Below are positions 42,540 to 53,829 of a stretch of 64,000 bases of DNA, in pieces; within the stretch, counting starts at the first letter, position 1, and every line of letters begins with the position of its first letter. This stretch comes from Spirometra erinaceieuropaei (lineage: Eukaryota; Platyhelminthes; Cestoda; Diphyllobothriidea; Diphyllobothriidae). The translations under genes were made by a program, and so were the position numbers. Location: contig CACRXP010000045.1 in NCBI GenBank assembly GCA_902702965.1, positions 1,476,026 to 1,540,025 on the forward strand, written 5' to 3'. The notes below the pieces were generated by a model that worked only from the letters and a program-made list of their open reading frames with translations, was not told where the DNA came from and made no database searches.

Positions 42540-42990
42540 GCGTCTCTGACGTTCCGGTCTTCTGGACTCTGTCTTGACATTGGGTCCAGGTGGGGGAGGA
42601 GAGAGTGTGGTAGATGCTGTGCAAGTCACCGTGCCTGCTCCATCTCGCTGTGGAGCACTCGATGGACATCGTCGTCATCCAAGTCCTTTCTGTTGTTTTT
42701 GTTAGTCAAAATCGAAGTTATAGTTGTAGACCAGGGGATGTGGAGTGGAGCGCCAAGGTGCAGGTCCGGCCGCGTCATCCACCTGCGACCTCCCCGCCGC
42801 CGGTCTTGTCAATTGTGTCTTGTCACCGGGTCCAGGTGGGGGAGGAGGAGAGAGTGCGGCAGGTGCTGTGCAAGTCAAGTACTACTATAAACTAACTCAG
42901 GCACAGGCCACCGTCCTTGCTCTCGCCTTGCAGTGGAGTACACGGTGGACAACATCGAAACCGACGGTCGAACTATCGAGGCCCTGTAGG
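42540..42990 (-). repeat. Repeat W, two minus fragments
   Basis: Both 42545-42685 and 42725-42990 carry, on the minus strand, the GCACAGCATCTACC or GCACAGCACCTGCC block followed by the CTCCCCCACCTGGACCC block. Confidence 0.6.
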
Positions 42991-43312
42991 ATATACCCAT
43001 CGCGCCAGGCCACTGCACGTAACTGAGAGATCCTGGTTTTCGTCCAATCACGGCTATCAAGACCAGTTAACAAACCTCAAGGTTGAAGCATACATGGCCA
43101 CTTTTAAGATGCCTTAACGTTGGAGGTTTGTAAATATTACGCGGTTATTCAGCGGCAGATGATGGATTTCAGGTCAAACATTCACATAAAATCTCGGACA
43201 GTGCCTGAAAAGGCCTATTCCGAAAGACTTATTCCTAGTTCGCACATTAGTTCATTCGGAAATTAAACAAGGTGAAAGTGGAGTTCACGTGCAAGAAAAC
43301 ACATGGAGAAGG
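42991..43312. other. Unassigned DNA
   Basis: GGAGGTTTGTAAATATTACG near 43122 recurs inverted inside the loop of the following foldback (about 43486-43508). Confidence 0.4.
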
Positions 43313-43656
43313 CTGGGGGACCCACTGATGGGCCGAGCCCCTCACAGATGCGTCAGGCAGCGACACAAGTTCGGCGACGCACGCGTTTCTGGGCTTGTAT
43401 CTAGTACCTGTGTTGTCAGTACGGTAAATAATTACAAAATTCTATATGAATATTTGAACTGCAATCCATTAGCTGCTGTGGAATAACAGCTTAATATTCA
43501 CAAACCTCCAACAGGCTGTCAGCAGTAGAGAATCGTGTAATTACTTGCCCTACTGAGAACACAGGTACTAGATAAAAGCCCAGACACGCGTGCGTCGCCG
43601 AACTTGTGCCGCTGCCTGACGCAAGTGTGAGGGATTCGGCTCATCAGTAGGCCCCA
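43313..43656. repeat. Foldback with ~130-bp arms
   Basis: Left arm 43313-43445 and right arm 43525-43656 are inverted copies, alike at roughly nine of ten positions by eye (for example GCGTCAGGCAGCGACACAAG against its complement). The loop is about 80 bases. It is unrelated to the CAGTG foldback family. Confidence 0.7.
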
Positions 43657-43671
43657 AGGTGTTCACATAGG

Positions 43672-44150
43672 GACTAATAACTATGCGGCAGGGACTATCG
43701 ACAACGACAAGGGAAACAGGGGGTGTTCACTCTGTGCGCCTCAGACCTCTCCCGGCTTCTGAACCGGCCACTTGTTTTTGTAACTTTAGCAGCTTCTGTC
43801 GCGATTGTTGTTGTCACCGCAGTATAATGCGGCCTTATTTGCGCAGACCTTGCAAAGCAGTTGCCTCACGGACAGCAGCTGTTGGACTTCTACGTGGTTG
43901 TCTTCAAACCAGTCCTGGTGTTTTTTTGCACGCAAATCGAAGGGCCTACTTCGCTCGCTTCCGCTTTAGGGCATGGAAATGCCTCATTGGGTCTTGTTGA
44001 CAGTAGTGGCGGGTGCCGATGGTCGGGTAAGCGAGGCCTACTGGCATTCAGCGCCTACTGCAGCCCCTCGTCAGACAGACCCGTAGCGGATGCTCTTTCA
44101 GAAGCATTACCTAGCGTCAGACCGCAGACAGAAATGCAAGGAGGCTAGTC
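43672..44150 (+). repeat. Dispersed repeat K, copy 1
   Basis: It starts ACTATGCGGCAGGGACTATC and shares long blocks with 47083 and 47866, including CTTATTTGCGCAGACCTTGC and ATGCCTCATTGGGTCTTGTT. One frame reads LICADLAKQL, but a TAA just upstream in this copy and frame changes argue against coding. Confidence 0.7.
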
Positions 44151-45429
44151 AGTTCGATGTCTTAGGGAGTTTGCCTTCCCTGGTAATAGAAGGATTTTCA
44201 TTTTCGATAATCTACTAGAATACATATAGATGCTTTTTCTAGACTAACCGCACTGAATGCTCGTATAACTGCATGCTGTGGTATAGACATCATGTCAAGT
44301 CTCACGACAACAGGATTTGAGCTTTTGACTTTTAAGTAGAAGCAATCTTCTGTATTGTCTCTGAGAAACCAAATTAAATAACTAGTTGAGAGTGGGAATA
44401 ATGGTGGACGTGAAATGTATTCACGCATTGCTTCATACGACTTTTTGCCGGAGAAACTTCTTAACCAGCCATGTTATTCACATTGGGGGCAATTATCATA
44501 ATTTGCTTAACTAGCTTTTTGGGCTATCTTCATGCGTTTGCATAAATCGAAATACACGTCCTTATAAGAAAGTCCAAAAAAGTGTTCCAATTTCAATTGG
44601 TTAAAAATCATTTCTACTTCTTCATACTGCGCTACCAACAAGCGCCGCTGCTTCATGTGCGTAAAATAAAAATAGCTTGGTATATGTCTCAAGGCAGAAC
44701 TGTCTACTTAAATAACCATTCAGTAGGGTCCTTGTGTGGGCGATGTCTACCTGACATCATTCTACTCTTTCGGGAAAGGTAAAATACTATTCGGGTGACA
44801 GGGTAAATATGGCCCTTAAACTGGTCTCTGAAATCAGTAAGTAAATGTTTGGATACTCCAATATTATGCGTCTTCTTAAGCAGGCAGCCTTTTTTTTCAC
44901 CTTTTTCGATACTTTGTGAAGTATGGGACGATCATTATTGGGAATTTGTTTAAACAGACGCAAATGTTTTTCTAGGTTAAGATCATGCCCAGTCTTTCGG
45001 AAAATGGAATGCTTGTGAAGTGTGCGCAACGGTGTAAACAATATTTCAAGTACCTGGACTGCGTGAATTGAGCTTTAATTTTAGGGGTTGCGAAACTTTT
45101 CATAACGACTATGGCTTTGCTTCCGATAAACACTTATCAGGCCGGTGCATTTATTAGAAACGGGTCGCAAGTGAAGCATGCGAGCGATAAGAGAGACCGA
45201 TTAAACTTCGTCATGTCATGCAAGTGGGTGTGGGAATGTGATGGGAGGGTAAAAAGTGGCAGCGAAGGTTAGGAAAAGCCGTGTCGAGGGTTGAGAACGG
45301 GGGGAGGATGCAAGGAATTGCACGCACGCAATCCCCTGCGGTATCTGAAGGAAACCAAATTAACTATTTAGGTGAAAAAATATTGTTGAGAATGTCCACA
45401 TTCCCAAAAGGAGTCGGTAAATCTCGCTA
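44151..45429. other. Unassigned AT-rich DNA
   Basis: Nothing is recognised. Confidence 0.45.
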
Positions 45430-45720
45430 GAAAGCACGCATGCGCGTCCCCCGCTGCGCGTCATGAACGCGAAGTCGACGGCGTCTCCCATTGGCTACGA
45501 CCACATTGCTCCCCTAGAAGCAGATTGGCTCCTGTCTGCGAGAAGTTGCTCGGCTCTTCTTGAAGCGGATTGGACAGATTGCTAGCCAGTCCGAACTGGA
45601 TTCTATGGCTACACGCCGTTTTCTAGTGAGGAATGACTTGAAGGTTTGGATGCATTCTCTCGCGCTTGGTCGAGCTCCGCTCTTCTATCGTGTTGTCGTC
45701 TAGGACAACAATCGTGCACG
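45430..45720. promoter_or_regulatory. CCAAT-rich, CpG-richer segment (possible promoter)
   Basis: Three ATTGG boxes (45490-45494, 45524-45528, 45569-45573) occur in 85 bases of locally GC-richer DNA, as in the region upstream of the PDZ exon. No adjacent exon could be recognised. Confidence 0.25.
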
Positions 45721-47082
45721 CATATGGTTCGTGTTATTGCTGAGTGCCAGACCGGATCATAACAAAAATACTGCTTGAAGTACAGTGTAATCTACAGAAG
45801 TGGTGGCGGCCAGATTTTGCATTTGCTGGCCTCGACGTCCCGAAGAAAGCGTGGCTATCTAAGTGCACTTCTAAAACCGTTAGGCGAGCCGACATACCTG
45901 TGACAATTCCGGGGGGGGGGGGGCTCACTCTTCTCAGTTTTGCTGGTGAAATACTAATCCAAGTTATCAGAAATCTTCTCAATTTGAGTTTTGAGCGAGG
46001 CCTCCTCCTGCGGATCAATGTGGATACAAGAAAATCCATGAAATACCCGACATAATCTTCACTACATAACGTTCGTTAACCCCACCAAATCCTTGTGCTG
46101 GAGGAAATAAGCACTATTTGGTAAAAGGCCTTTTTCAGTAGTTCTACACTTTGGCAAAAAATCAGTTACATGTCCCAGGAGGAGCTCTCATGAATTTCTC
46201 TTCCTCTTCACTTGATTGGCAGTTAAGTCTCTTTGGTAGCAAAGATTCCAATGTAAGATGTTCAGAAATGTTGATGATGAGAATGTTGGGAAACTGCCTG
46301 TGGCCTAGGAGCCGCCAGCTTGTGGATGGCTCTTATAGCTAACGCAACGTCATCCAGACTCATTCTACCACGTGTCGTGGTGTCCACTGCGAAGTAATTT
46401 AAGGAAGTGGGCGCGTAACTGTTTCTAGGGCGTGTGCTAGACAACTGACATCTATCAATTAATAATGACTGAGAACTCCAAAAACAGTGTGCTCATTTGC
46501 CCTAGGGCTCATTCCATCCCGAAATAAGGATTGGTTGGTGAAGATCACCTATTTGTGGCTTCAAGTGTTCACAGTGGCTTCCACGGACAGGGCGTGAGCT
46601 TCTGGGTCGACTTCGGTAATTTTAATCAATGACCGGTTGGACTAAAAATTCAAGTTTATGCGGGGGAGGGAGAGGGCGGAGCGTCGAGATATAGGTGAGT
46701 GAAGAACGCAACAGGTGCCAGTTGGTTATTTCAACTTTTGCCTCGTCTTATTCGGGTGCATTCTTCCGTCACACCGTTCTTGTAAACTTCTGCTGGGGTT
46801 AAGTCTTCGCTCATTGAACGTCTACTTTCCTGCTTAGATTCTGTCCAAAAGAAAAAAACAGAGAGGGGAGAGAGAGCAGGCGATAAAGACTGGCATTTGT
46901 TGCTACTGGAGGAAGGCGATTGACGGCTTCTCAGACGACAGATGGGCGGTTAAGGTTGTCCCTTTAGTGCTCGGCCAGTACTCCAAGATCTGTGATTTCC
47001 TTAACAGCAAGACAGTTCCGTCTAAAGTGGGCACAATTGCAGTGGTGGGACACAAACGAACGCCCGGCAGGTAATTGAATAG
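45721..47082. other. Unassigned DNA
   Basis: ORFs of about 100 codons on both strands at 45734-46055 overlap and lack domains. A G13 run lies at about 45911-45923. Confidence 0.4.
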
Positions 47083-47562
47083 CGACTAGTAACTATGCGG
47101 CAAGGACTATCGAAAACGACAAGGGAAACAGGGGGTGTTCACTCTGTGCGCCTCAGATTTCTCCCACCTTTTGAATGTACCACTTGTTTTTGTGACTCAA
47201 TCAGATCCTGCTGCAATCGGTGTTGTCACCACAGTATACTGCCGCCTTATTTGCGCAGACCTTGCAAAGCAGTTGCTTCATGGACAGCAGCTGTTGGGCT
47301 TCTACGTGGTTGTCTCCAAACCAGTCCTGATGTTGCCTGTACACAAATACAAGGACTTACTTCGCTCGCTTCCGCTTTGCGACATGAAAATGCCTCATTG
47401 GGTCTTGTTGACAACAGTGGCGGTTGTTGATGATCGCGCAAGCGAGGGCTACTGGCGTTCAGCGCCTGCTGTAGCCTCTCGTCAGGCGGGCCCTTAGAAG
47501 ATGCTCTTACAGAAGCACTACCTAGCGTCAGACCTCAGGCAGGAATGCGGGGAGGCCAATGA
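47083..47562 (+). repeat. Dispersed repeat K, copy 2
   Basis: This copy keeps a 120-codon frame (47135-47497) including HGQQLLGFYVVVSKPVLM and MKMPHWVLLTTVAVVDD. Copies 1 and 3 break the same frame, so coding capacity is uncertain. Confidence 0.7.
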
Positions 47563-47574
47563 ATTACGTGAGCC

Positions 47575-47830
47575 TAATAGTCGTCTGGTGAATTCTAGGT
47601 GAATTACTTAGGAAATCCTGGTGGGGCAGTCAACTTACTGTATCAGATATGGTGGATTCCAGACGTTGCAGTAGGTTGGGCGGGTAACTTGACCCAAATG
47701 TGATTAAACTCGCGTCGTCCGGCGGGGCCTCGTAGCTCAGGTGGTTAGAGCGTTGGCTGCGCTAAAGCCTTCCCCTTACTGCCTGGGTTCGAATCCCACC
47801 GAGGCGCCGAGTTTTTCACAGTTGGTTCAA
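47575..47830 (+). mobile_element. tRNA-derived SINE-2
   Basis: The 5' body (CAACTTACTGTATCAGATATGG) leads into a tRNA-like region at 47727-47805: GCCTCGTAGCTCAGGTGGTT, B box GGGTTCGAATCCCACC, 6-bp acceptor stem. The anticodon arm GGCT/AGCC has a 7-base loop lacking U33, so a functional tRNA is unlikely. It lies between two K copies. Confidence 0.7.
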
Positions 47831-47865
47831 TATGAACATACGAATGCCCCCGCATATGATTATAT

Positions 47866-48345
47866 AGCGACTAGAAATTATGCGGCAAGGACAATCGACA
47901 GCGACAAGGGAAGCAGAGGGTGTTTGCTCTGTGCGCCTCTGATCTCTCCCGCCTTCTGAATCGGCCACTTGTTTTGTGACTTCAGCGGATTCTGCCGCGA
48001 TTTTTGTTGTCACTGCAGTATAATGCTGCCTTATTTGCGCAGTCTTCGCAAAGCAGTTGCTTCACAGACAACAACTGTTGGAACTCTATGTAGTTGTCTT
48101 CGAACCAGTCCTGATGTTGTCCGCACGCAAGTTCAAGGGCCTATTTCGCTCGCTTCCGTTTTGGGACATGAAAATGCCTCATTGGGTCTTGTTGACAGTA
48201 GTGGCGGTTGTTGATAATCGCGCAAACGAGGGTTGCTGGCATTTAGCGTCTACTGCAGCCCCTCATCAAACAGGCTCTTAGCGGATGCTATTACAGAAGC
48301 AATACCTAGCGTCAGACCTCAGATAAGAATGCAGGAAGGCCGGTT
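47866..48345 (+). repeat. Dispersed repeat K, copy 3
   Basis: It starts ATTATGCGGCAAGGACAATC and ends near ATGCAGGAAGGCC. A small deletion early in the unit shifts the frame relative to copy 2. Confidence 0.7.
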
Positions 48346-49109
48346 AGTTAGATGTCAACACGTTTCGCCGGAACAAATGTCTTACAGAGACAATTTGCTT
48401 AGGGGTATTTACTAACCAACATATGCCGCTTTGCGCGACAGTCGTAAGTGAAGTATGTGTCAACGCGGCGTGTAGAGGAGTCCAGCTGTGGGCCCACGTG
48501 ACGGTCGTAGTAGGTCGCTCGCTTGCTTGCAGGTGTAGTTGACGCCTAGCGTCCATTTGCTGGCACCCAACTTTCACATGTGGCTCCCCAAGCCAGGCTC
48601 TGTTTAGCGACCACACCCCGGCAACCGTCTCGATCAACGGGCTAAACCAGATGTGGGTATCCGTGTGCACATCTCCTCACACGGTAATTTCGGCTTCGCT
48701 AGCCGCCACTGCCGTCTCCGTGATGAGGTTCCATCTAGAACACCGTAGGAGGCCACAAAGTAAGTGAGCCCCAGGTAATCTAACGTTACTTTGCTGCCTT
48801 TGCTTTTGCTTGTTCTTGTCTGCTTGTTTTCTGTCTGACTGCATGTGTTTGTTTTTGTTGAAAACTGACTGCCGTTCCGTTCAGTTTCCTTCGCCTGTTG
48901 CTATACTTGCTTGCTTTTTGTCTGCATGTCTGTGCCTGTCCTTATTGTAAGCTAAGTGCCATTTTGTTGAATTTATCTGCTAACCGTTTATATTTCAGCA
49001 GCTTAGAGAGGGACGGAATAGCTCTGCATTCCTTCCCTCTGCCCTTCCCCCTCCCTCCTTAAAACTCACGGCGATGCCTTAGGCAGTCTCAGGCTAAATC
49101 GAGTCGCTC
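48346..49109. other. Unassigned DNA, possibly LINE-associated
   Basis: A TGCTTG/TGTCTGC-rich stretch at 48790-48960 precedes the LINE 3' end. No protein match is recognised. Confidence 0.35.
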
Positions 49110-49560
49110 ATCCAATGAACAAAGTCGTGGCCCATAGTGGAGTTCGGCGGCCGACAAGGAGGTCATGTCCGGTGCTACCAGGATACTATTAAAACCTCCC
49201 TGAAGCGCCTGCAGATCCACCCGGCAAACTAGGAAGACCTCGCCCGGTACCAACCAACATGGAGGAGAACATTGGAAACAGGCGCAGCAATCTTCGAAGT
49301 CAACCGCATCACCGCCGACAAAGTCAAATTCGAGACACTCAAATCTCGACTGCCGTCGCCGTCGCCGCCGCCGCCCCACAACGTCAACGCCCTAACGGCT
49401 CCAACGTGTCCACGATATCAAAGGCCATTACGGGCGCCAGTTGGGCTTGTTGCACACCTCCGGACAAACTGCAGCACGCGTAACCGTCTCCTCTCCGTCC
49501 ATCACTCCGTCGCCTCCCACGCCGTCAACGAACGTTGACCGCCCTCCCGAAACACCACTT
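49110..49560 (+). mobile_element. LINE ORF2 C-terminal end with zinc-finger block
   Basis: One plus frame reads QGGHVRCYQDTIKTSLKRLQ then IHPAN-stop-EDLARYQPTW (49157-49252), ETGAAIFEVNRI (from 49275) and, after a proline-rich spacer, TCPRYQRPLRAPVGLVAHLR then TNC (about 49400-49470). The last part is a C2H2-like finger in which the second Cys of CPxC has become Tyr. Such a tail after the RT domain is, from memory, characteristic of a flatworm LINE family. A TAG at 49212 and a stop upstream mark it as a dead 5'-truncated copy. Confidence 0.65.
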
Positions 49561-50329
49561 CAATCAGTCAATCATTATTTTTGTTATTATCCACCGCCTC
49601 AACGTCTGTAGATGTGACATCCTCATAAATCTTTCGACTTCGTCTGCTTCTGTTGCACCTTATTGGCTCAGACATTGTGATGCGGATGCTTCACGGGAAA
49701 CAGGTGCTGGGTTTCAAACCTGCCCTGGTGTTATCGGCCTGCAGGCTCAATGATTTTTTTGCTTGATTTGGCTTGAAATATGGCGATACCTCATCGTGGC
49801 GGGTGTTGATCGTTGTGTGCGCGGGTTTCAGACAGTTAATGTCTGCTTAAGCCCCTAGTCAGCGTCCGAATCTAGAGGGAGTAGCAGGAAGGCTGGTTTA
49901 TTCAAAGGACGAGGCGTTTTCTCGAACGCGTTCTCTTCAGGGGGATGCACTAACCCAAACGCGCAGGGCCCGACAATTACCGATCGCAAAGGTCGAGTTT
50001 GAGAGAAGCAGCCGTCATAAATGCGGTATGCGCCAAAGTCCATGAACAAGTGATGGGCCTTTTACGACACGCTTTTCTATGAGGGTGGTTGTTCAGGTGC
50101 TCTGCCAAGTCTGACTAAAAGGGAGCGAAACTACACATCCGAGCATACGCGGCATTCCAACGGCTTCTCGGTGAGGATATTCTCGGCTAAATTTAACGGA
50201 CGTCCAAAATGCCACGCGTTTTTATGTTGCTTTCCAATGTCAATGTAAATTTGTTGCGATTTTGGTGGGGCTAGGATATGTAACCCCCCTGGGTGGTTGG
50301 TCAAAAGCCTACCTACCCCTTATCTGCGA
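49561..50329. other. Mostly unassigned; diverged K remnant
   Basis: 49655-49870 aligns loosely with the second half of K (GCTTCACGGGAAACAGGTGC; GATACCTCATCGTGGCGGG). Nothing else is recognised. Confidence 0.4.
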
Positions 50330-50410
50330 CTGTCTCTGATGAGGGGTTCGAGTGTGAATCCGAAACGTCAGGCTAATAGATTTCTTGTTCCAGTGATCAC
50401 ATCATCTACC
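50330..50410 (+). mobile_element. PLE-A 3' end fragment
   Basis: It starts at the hammerhead-like motif and continues AGGCTAATAGATTTCTTGTT as in other PLE-A ends. No coding part remains. Confidence 0.65.
50336..50369 (+). ncRNA. Hammerhead-like ribozyme motif (PLE-A)
   Basis: CTGATGA, G in place of the usual extra T, GGGTT/AATCC stem II, GAA, ACGT and C. 34 nt. The extra G could add a 10.1-11.1 G-C pair. Confidence 0.6.
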
Positions 50411-50429
50411 GTCTTATCTTAATCAGGTG

Positions 50430-50720
50430 TGCGATTATGGTTATGCAGGGAGTGGAGTTTGACATCCGATAGAGTTAGCGACATTACGTTTGCCCGTTTT
50501 GAGCGCTTGGCTAGGGTCTAAGCAACGGCCAGGATTGGTGTTAGTTGAGCTATTCTTGAGATTAGCATTGCCAGGCTTGGGCTGCAGTTATGGCTTAGGA
50601 CTTGGCTTATGGTTATGGTCACGTACGATTTTACCTTCAGTTGCTACGGGTTAGAGATTTCCTACTGAAGACATGGCCACGGTTGACATTAAGTCTGTGA
50701 CTAACTACGACCCCTGCCTC
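50430..50720 (+). repeat. Degenerate G-rich telomere-like tract (repeat T)
   Basis: Irregular GGTTATGG, GGGCTGCAGTTATGGCTTAGG and CTAGGGTC units end in the ACATGGCCACGGTTGACATT block. That block recurs at 63838 after a similar tract. Confidence 0.5.
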
Positions 50721-52329
50721 GATTTTTAGAGAAATCAATCCTTTCACCTGTTTTAAATGAATACGCATCTTCCCCAATATTTGCATCGGAATACTACAAA
50801 AGTTCTGTTTCTAGAACTTTCGAAAGATTATTCGCGTGACCCACTGTCAAGAGGTTTGCAAATTCTGTTCCTTAAGTTTCTAACGTGATCCGCAGGCGCT
50901 GGGCAGTTGACGGAAGAACGCCCTTAAAATAATAATAATAATAACGCGAGTGTGTACACCGCAGGCAATGGGTTATGATAAGCAGGTGTTAGTAAATACT
51001 TTTAAAGCCAAAACACGAACTCTCCAAAAGGAGGAATTCTTGGTAAGGCATACTGACAATGCAGACGGTAAAGTTCATACACGGGAGTCGGTACACCCCC
51101 CCCCCCCTTCTAGTACAGAAGTCCGCGTTCCCGTTTCCGACCAATGAAAACTCGAGTTATCTGTACTGAGGGATTTGGATTAAATTTCTAAAGTTACAAT
51201 GCTAGTCGTTACTTCAGGAATATAATTGTGCATTGCCTGTAAAAGACATCCGTCGCAAAAGACTGTTCCTTCGACGGGAAAGCAGGACTATCTACCGAAA
51301 AGCCAACGTCTGCGTCTTGACTTCATGCGGCGCGTGCTTCTGGAATGTTCGCCTGACATTTGCGGAGACATAAACATGTCACATACTAAGGCACACGGAT
51401 CACTTGTGCCTGCGTCTGCAGTGGAGCCGTTGTCTGTGTAATCCTTGTGAACCACATCCTTTACGGGTATGCGGAAAAGCACAGCCCCGCCTTACGGACT
51501 GCTTTACGCTACATTCCAGAGAAGGGGTTACCTAGTAAAGTGTCCTGTCTCTAGCCCCAGAACCAACCATAACTCCCCTGGAACCTAGCAGAAGACCGCA
51601 TGTGCTGGGAGAGGAGGTACTCATTCCGCCTCCAAACGTGCTGGGCTTCTGCCTTGATGTCTACAAACTAGTTCTGGTGTTATCGGCGCACGGTTACAAG
51701 GTGGTGTAGATGGCGTGGCGTAGTCTGATCCATGCATTCTCAACACTTTCACACTTCAGAGCCTGGTTGGCGTTTGTTCTACTCTAGAGATCTCGTCTGT
51801 GCTTGCTATACCTCTGTTCTGAGACGCTCAGTTTTCTGAGTAGTATCTTCTTACGAGTTGTCCCTCGTGGTTAGATTTTTAACCTCCGCATCTAAACAAA
51901 TGAGCGGTGGTCGGCCCAGCAATCCGCACTAAGCAGTGTCCATGTTATGATCATATAGCGGCGGTCTCCTCCATTGGAGAGTACGTGGATGTCAGTGGAG
52001 TGAGCAGGGTGAAGGTTGCGTTCGTGACCCCGTGCGGTTTCTTAACCGTGACGATCAAGCACTAACTCTTCGGGGGCATGCTCTGTGGCCACTGATGCAC
52101 TAAGGCCAGCGATTGAAGATTCACATATGTCCGGGCTTGTAACCGAGCATAGGAGCTGGCGACCGCGGTGATTTTTCTTACCCCGAGCAGAAGCGCAGTC
52201 CGTCTTTCTCAGCTCAAGTACCCCTGTTTGGTGGTTAGAGCTCCGTCGACAGCCAAGATACCCGTCTTCTAGTAAGCAAGTTTGCGGAAAACGAGGACTG
52301 CCCTATTTTCTCGCTGATATCCGATAGTT
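50721..52329. other. Unassigned DNA
   Basis: It contains an (AAT)n tract at 50928-50943, a C13 run near 51096-51108 and a K-like trace at 51645-51705. No gene is recognised. Confidence 0.4.
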
Positions 52330-52750
52330 TGACCATCACATCTGGAGATGTCTACCGTGTGCTCCACAGTAAGGCGAAGCAGGTACGAAGATCGGAGCAC
52401 GAATCAGTTTACAGTGAGAGTAGACTTGCGTGGCATGTACCACATGCTCTCCTCCTCCCAACCTGGGCCCAGCGTCAGGAACAGGGGGGGCGGGCAGGGC
52501 CCAGGTGGATGGCGCGGCCGAACCCACGCCTTGGCGTTTCACTCCATCCCCCTGGTTCACAACAAACACCCGACCAACAACAAGGACAACAGAAAAGAAG
52601 TGGATAACTGGGCAGCCATGCACGCGACTCGTATGCCCAGCGGGAGCGCAAGCGCATTTACCGCCAGGGAATCAGGTACCGGAAAACTGCCAGAGCACAC
52701 TAGGCTGTCGGGGCCAAGGTTCGCTGACCGTGGCATAGTAGACGCTCACA
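52330..52750 (+). repeat. Dispersed repeat W
   Basis: It has the W order: TCTACCGTGTGCTCCACAG, CTTGCGTGGCATGTACCACA, GCCCAGGTGGATGGCGCGG and CCAGCGGGAGCGCAAGCGC. Confidence 0.6.
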
Positions 52751-53652
52751 AACCTTGGTATGCGGTCGATATCTAAAAGTGAAGGAGCACACCGGGTCGC
52801 CATCTTGACGAGAGTCAATCTGACGGTAAGGCAGTGGGATTGGAAGGGTGGATGGGGAAGTTCCTATTTGATGTTCTTCAGCCGCGTCTATTTCGCTCAG
52901 CTGTGAAGGCATTTAGAGTCCAAAAACGGGGTAACTAACACGTGGCTACCGAGTGCCACTGCAGCTGATGATAGGGAGAATTGAGAACACGGATCAAAGT
53001 AACTCCGGTCGCCTAAAAAATTGCATGTCGCCCTTCCCCCCACCTCCCTATGTAGAACTGCTTCTTAAGAAGGGGGGACGGAGAGTTAAGACAGAGGGCG
53101 GGGTTCGTGTTGGAGGCGACCGTGTGGTGAGGACGACTTACCCGCGAAGACATACAGGGAGAGACTGCAGTCGCTCGTGGCCACATCCTGTCTACAGCAA
53201 AATAACGTCTTCGGTTTTACAGCCATGACACCAACACCGCGCGCGCGCGCGGTGATAGAGGCGGCGGGAAACCAATCAAAACACCGCGAAACGAGTGCGT
53301 GGAGTTTAAAGTCGCACATAAGACGCCACATGGTCAAGCGAAAAGTCGCAACCCGGTTAAAAAAGGTGACTACCCTAGAGACGAATACAGCTATTTATAA
53401 ACTAGCCAAACTAACTGGGCTAGTTCAAAACATAACATCTTTGCGCTTTGTTGAACTTTTCACAGCCCTTCATGTGGTCCCGAGTTCTCGATTCAAAAGC
53501 CTAGGCGAAGAAACTGCTGTTCTCAGCGATCAACGCCTTAACGTTAAAACACCAGCACCCCCTTAAATGCTTGCTGGTGACCCCCCTCCCATAAAGCCTC
53601 CCAGTTCGTAGAAGTTCCTAGTAGTGTAGTACAGAAATATACACATATAGTT
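52751..53652. other. Unassigned; contains a 129-codon ORF
   Basis: The plus ORF 53177-53566 is lysine- and arginine-rich early on and has no recognised domain. Its ATG at 53224 follows a TTTTACAG that could be a splice acceptor. A (CG)n tract lies at about 53239-53252. It is a weak gene candidate. Confidence 0.3.
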
Positions 53653-53658
53653 TTTATT
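53653..53658 (-). terminator. Poly(A) signal of the DTD gene
   Basis: AATAAA on the minus strand, 13 bases beyond the stop codon. It implies a very short 3' UTR. Confidence 0.6.
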
Positions 53659-53671
53659 GTCGTAATCAAGG

Positions 53672-53829
53672 CTAAGGATCTCCGGAGGCTGCAGCATTGT
53701 CTTGGAGATCAGCAGGTGAGCTGGCAACCCCCTTGAGTGTGCCGTCCTCGCGCACCTTTGAATCCAACACAATAGTTACCGGTCCGTCGTTCACAAGGGA
53801 GACATCCATTAGAGCTCCGAAGACGCCAT
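53672..53829 (-). CDS. DTD1: D-aminoacyl-tRNA deacylase, last exon
   Basis: On the minus strand a pyrimidine-rich TTTCCTTTCCAG acceptor precedes 158 bases. These begin with two bases of a split codon and encode 51 residues to TAG (53674-53672). [20 protein letters not shown] then LDS is the C-terminal core of the DTD family. NDGPVT is the conserved NxGP(V/F)T motif whose Gly-cisPro dipeptide lines the active site. The tail after LDS ([20 protein letters not shown] and on) is poorly conserved in the family. The enzyme hydrolyses D-aminoacyl-tRNAs and mischarged glycyl-tRNA(Ala), keeping D-amino acids out of proteins in the cytosol. Upstream exons, including the SQFTL motif, should lie at higher coordinates. 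I could not find them before 64000, so the upstream intron is probably over 10 kb or leaves the window. Confidence 0.8.

Noticed and set aside
46262..46444. Minus frame with MSLDDVALAIRAIHKLAAP, resembling the start of a LINE RT domain
   Set aside because: The similarity is limited to a short loose pattern, with no neighbouring LINE motifs. A protein search would be needed.
47727..47805. Possible functional tRNA gene
   Set aside because: Same reasons as for 8679-8757; its anticodon loop lacks U33 and one T-stem pair is mismatched.
53177..53566. 129-codon plus ORF near a (CG)n tract
   Set aside because: A possible acceptor precedes its ATG, but there is no known domain and no second exon. 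It is mentioned as a weak candidate only.
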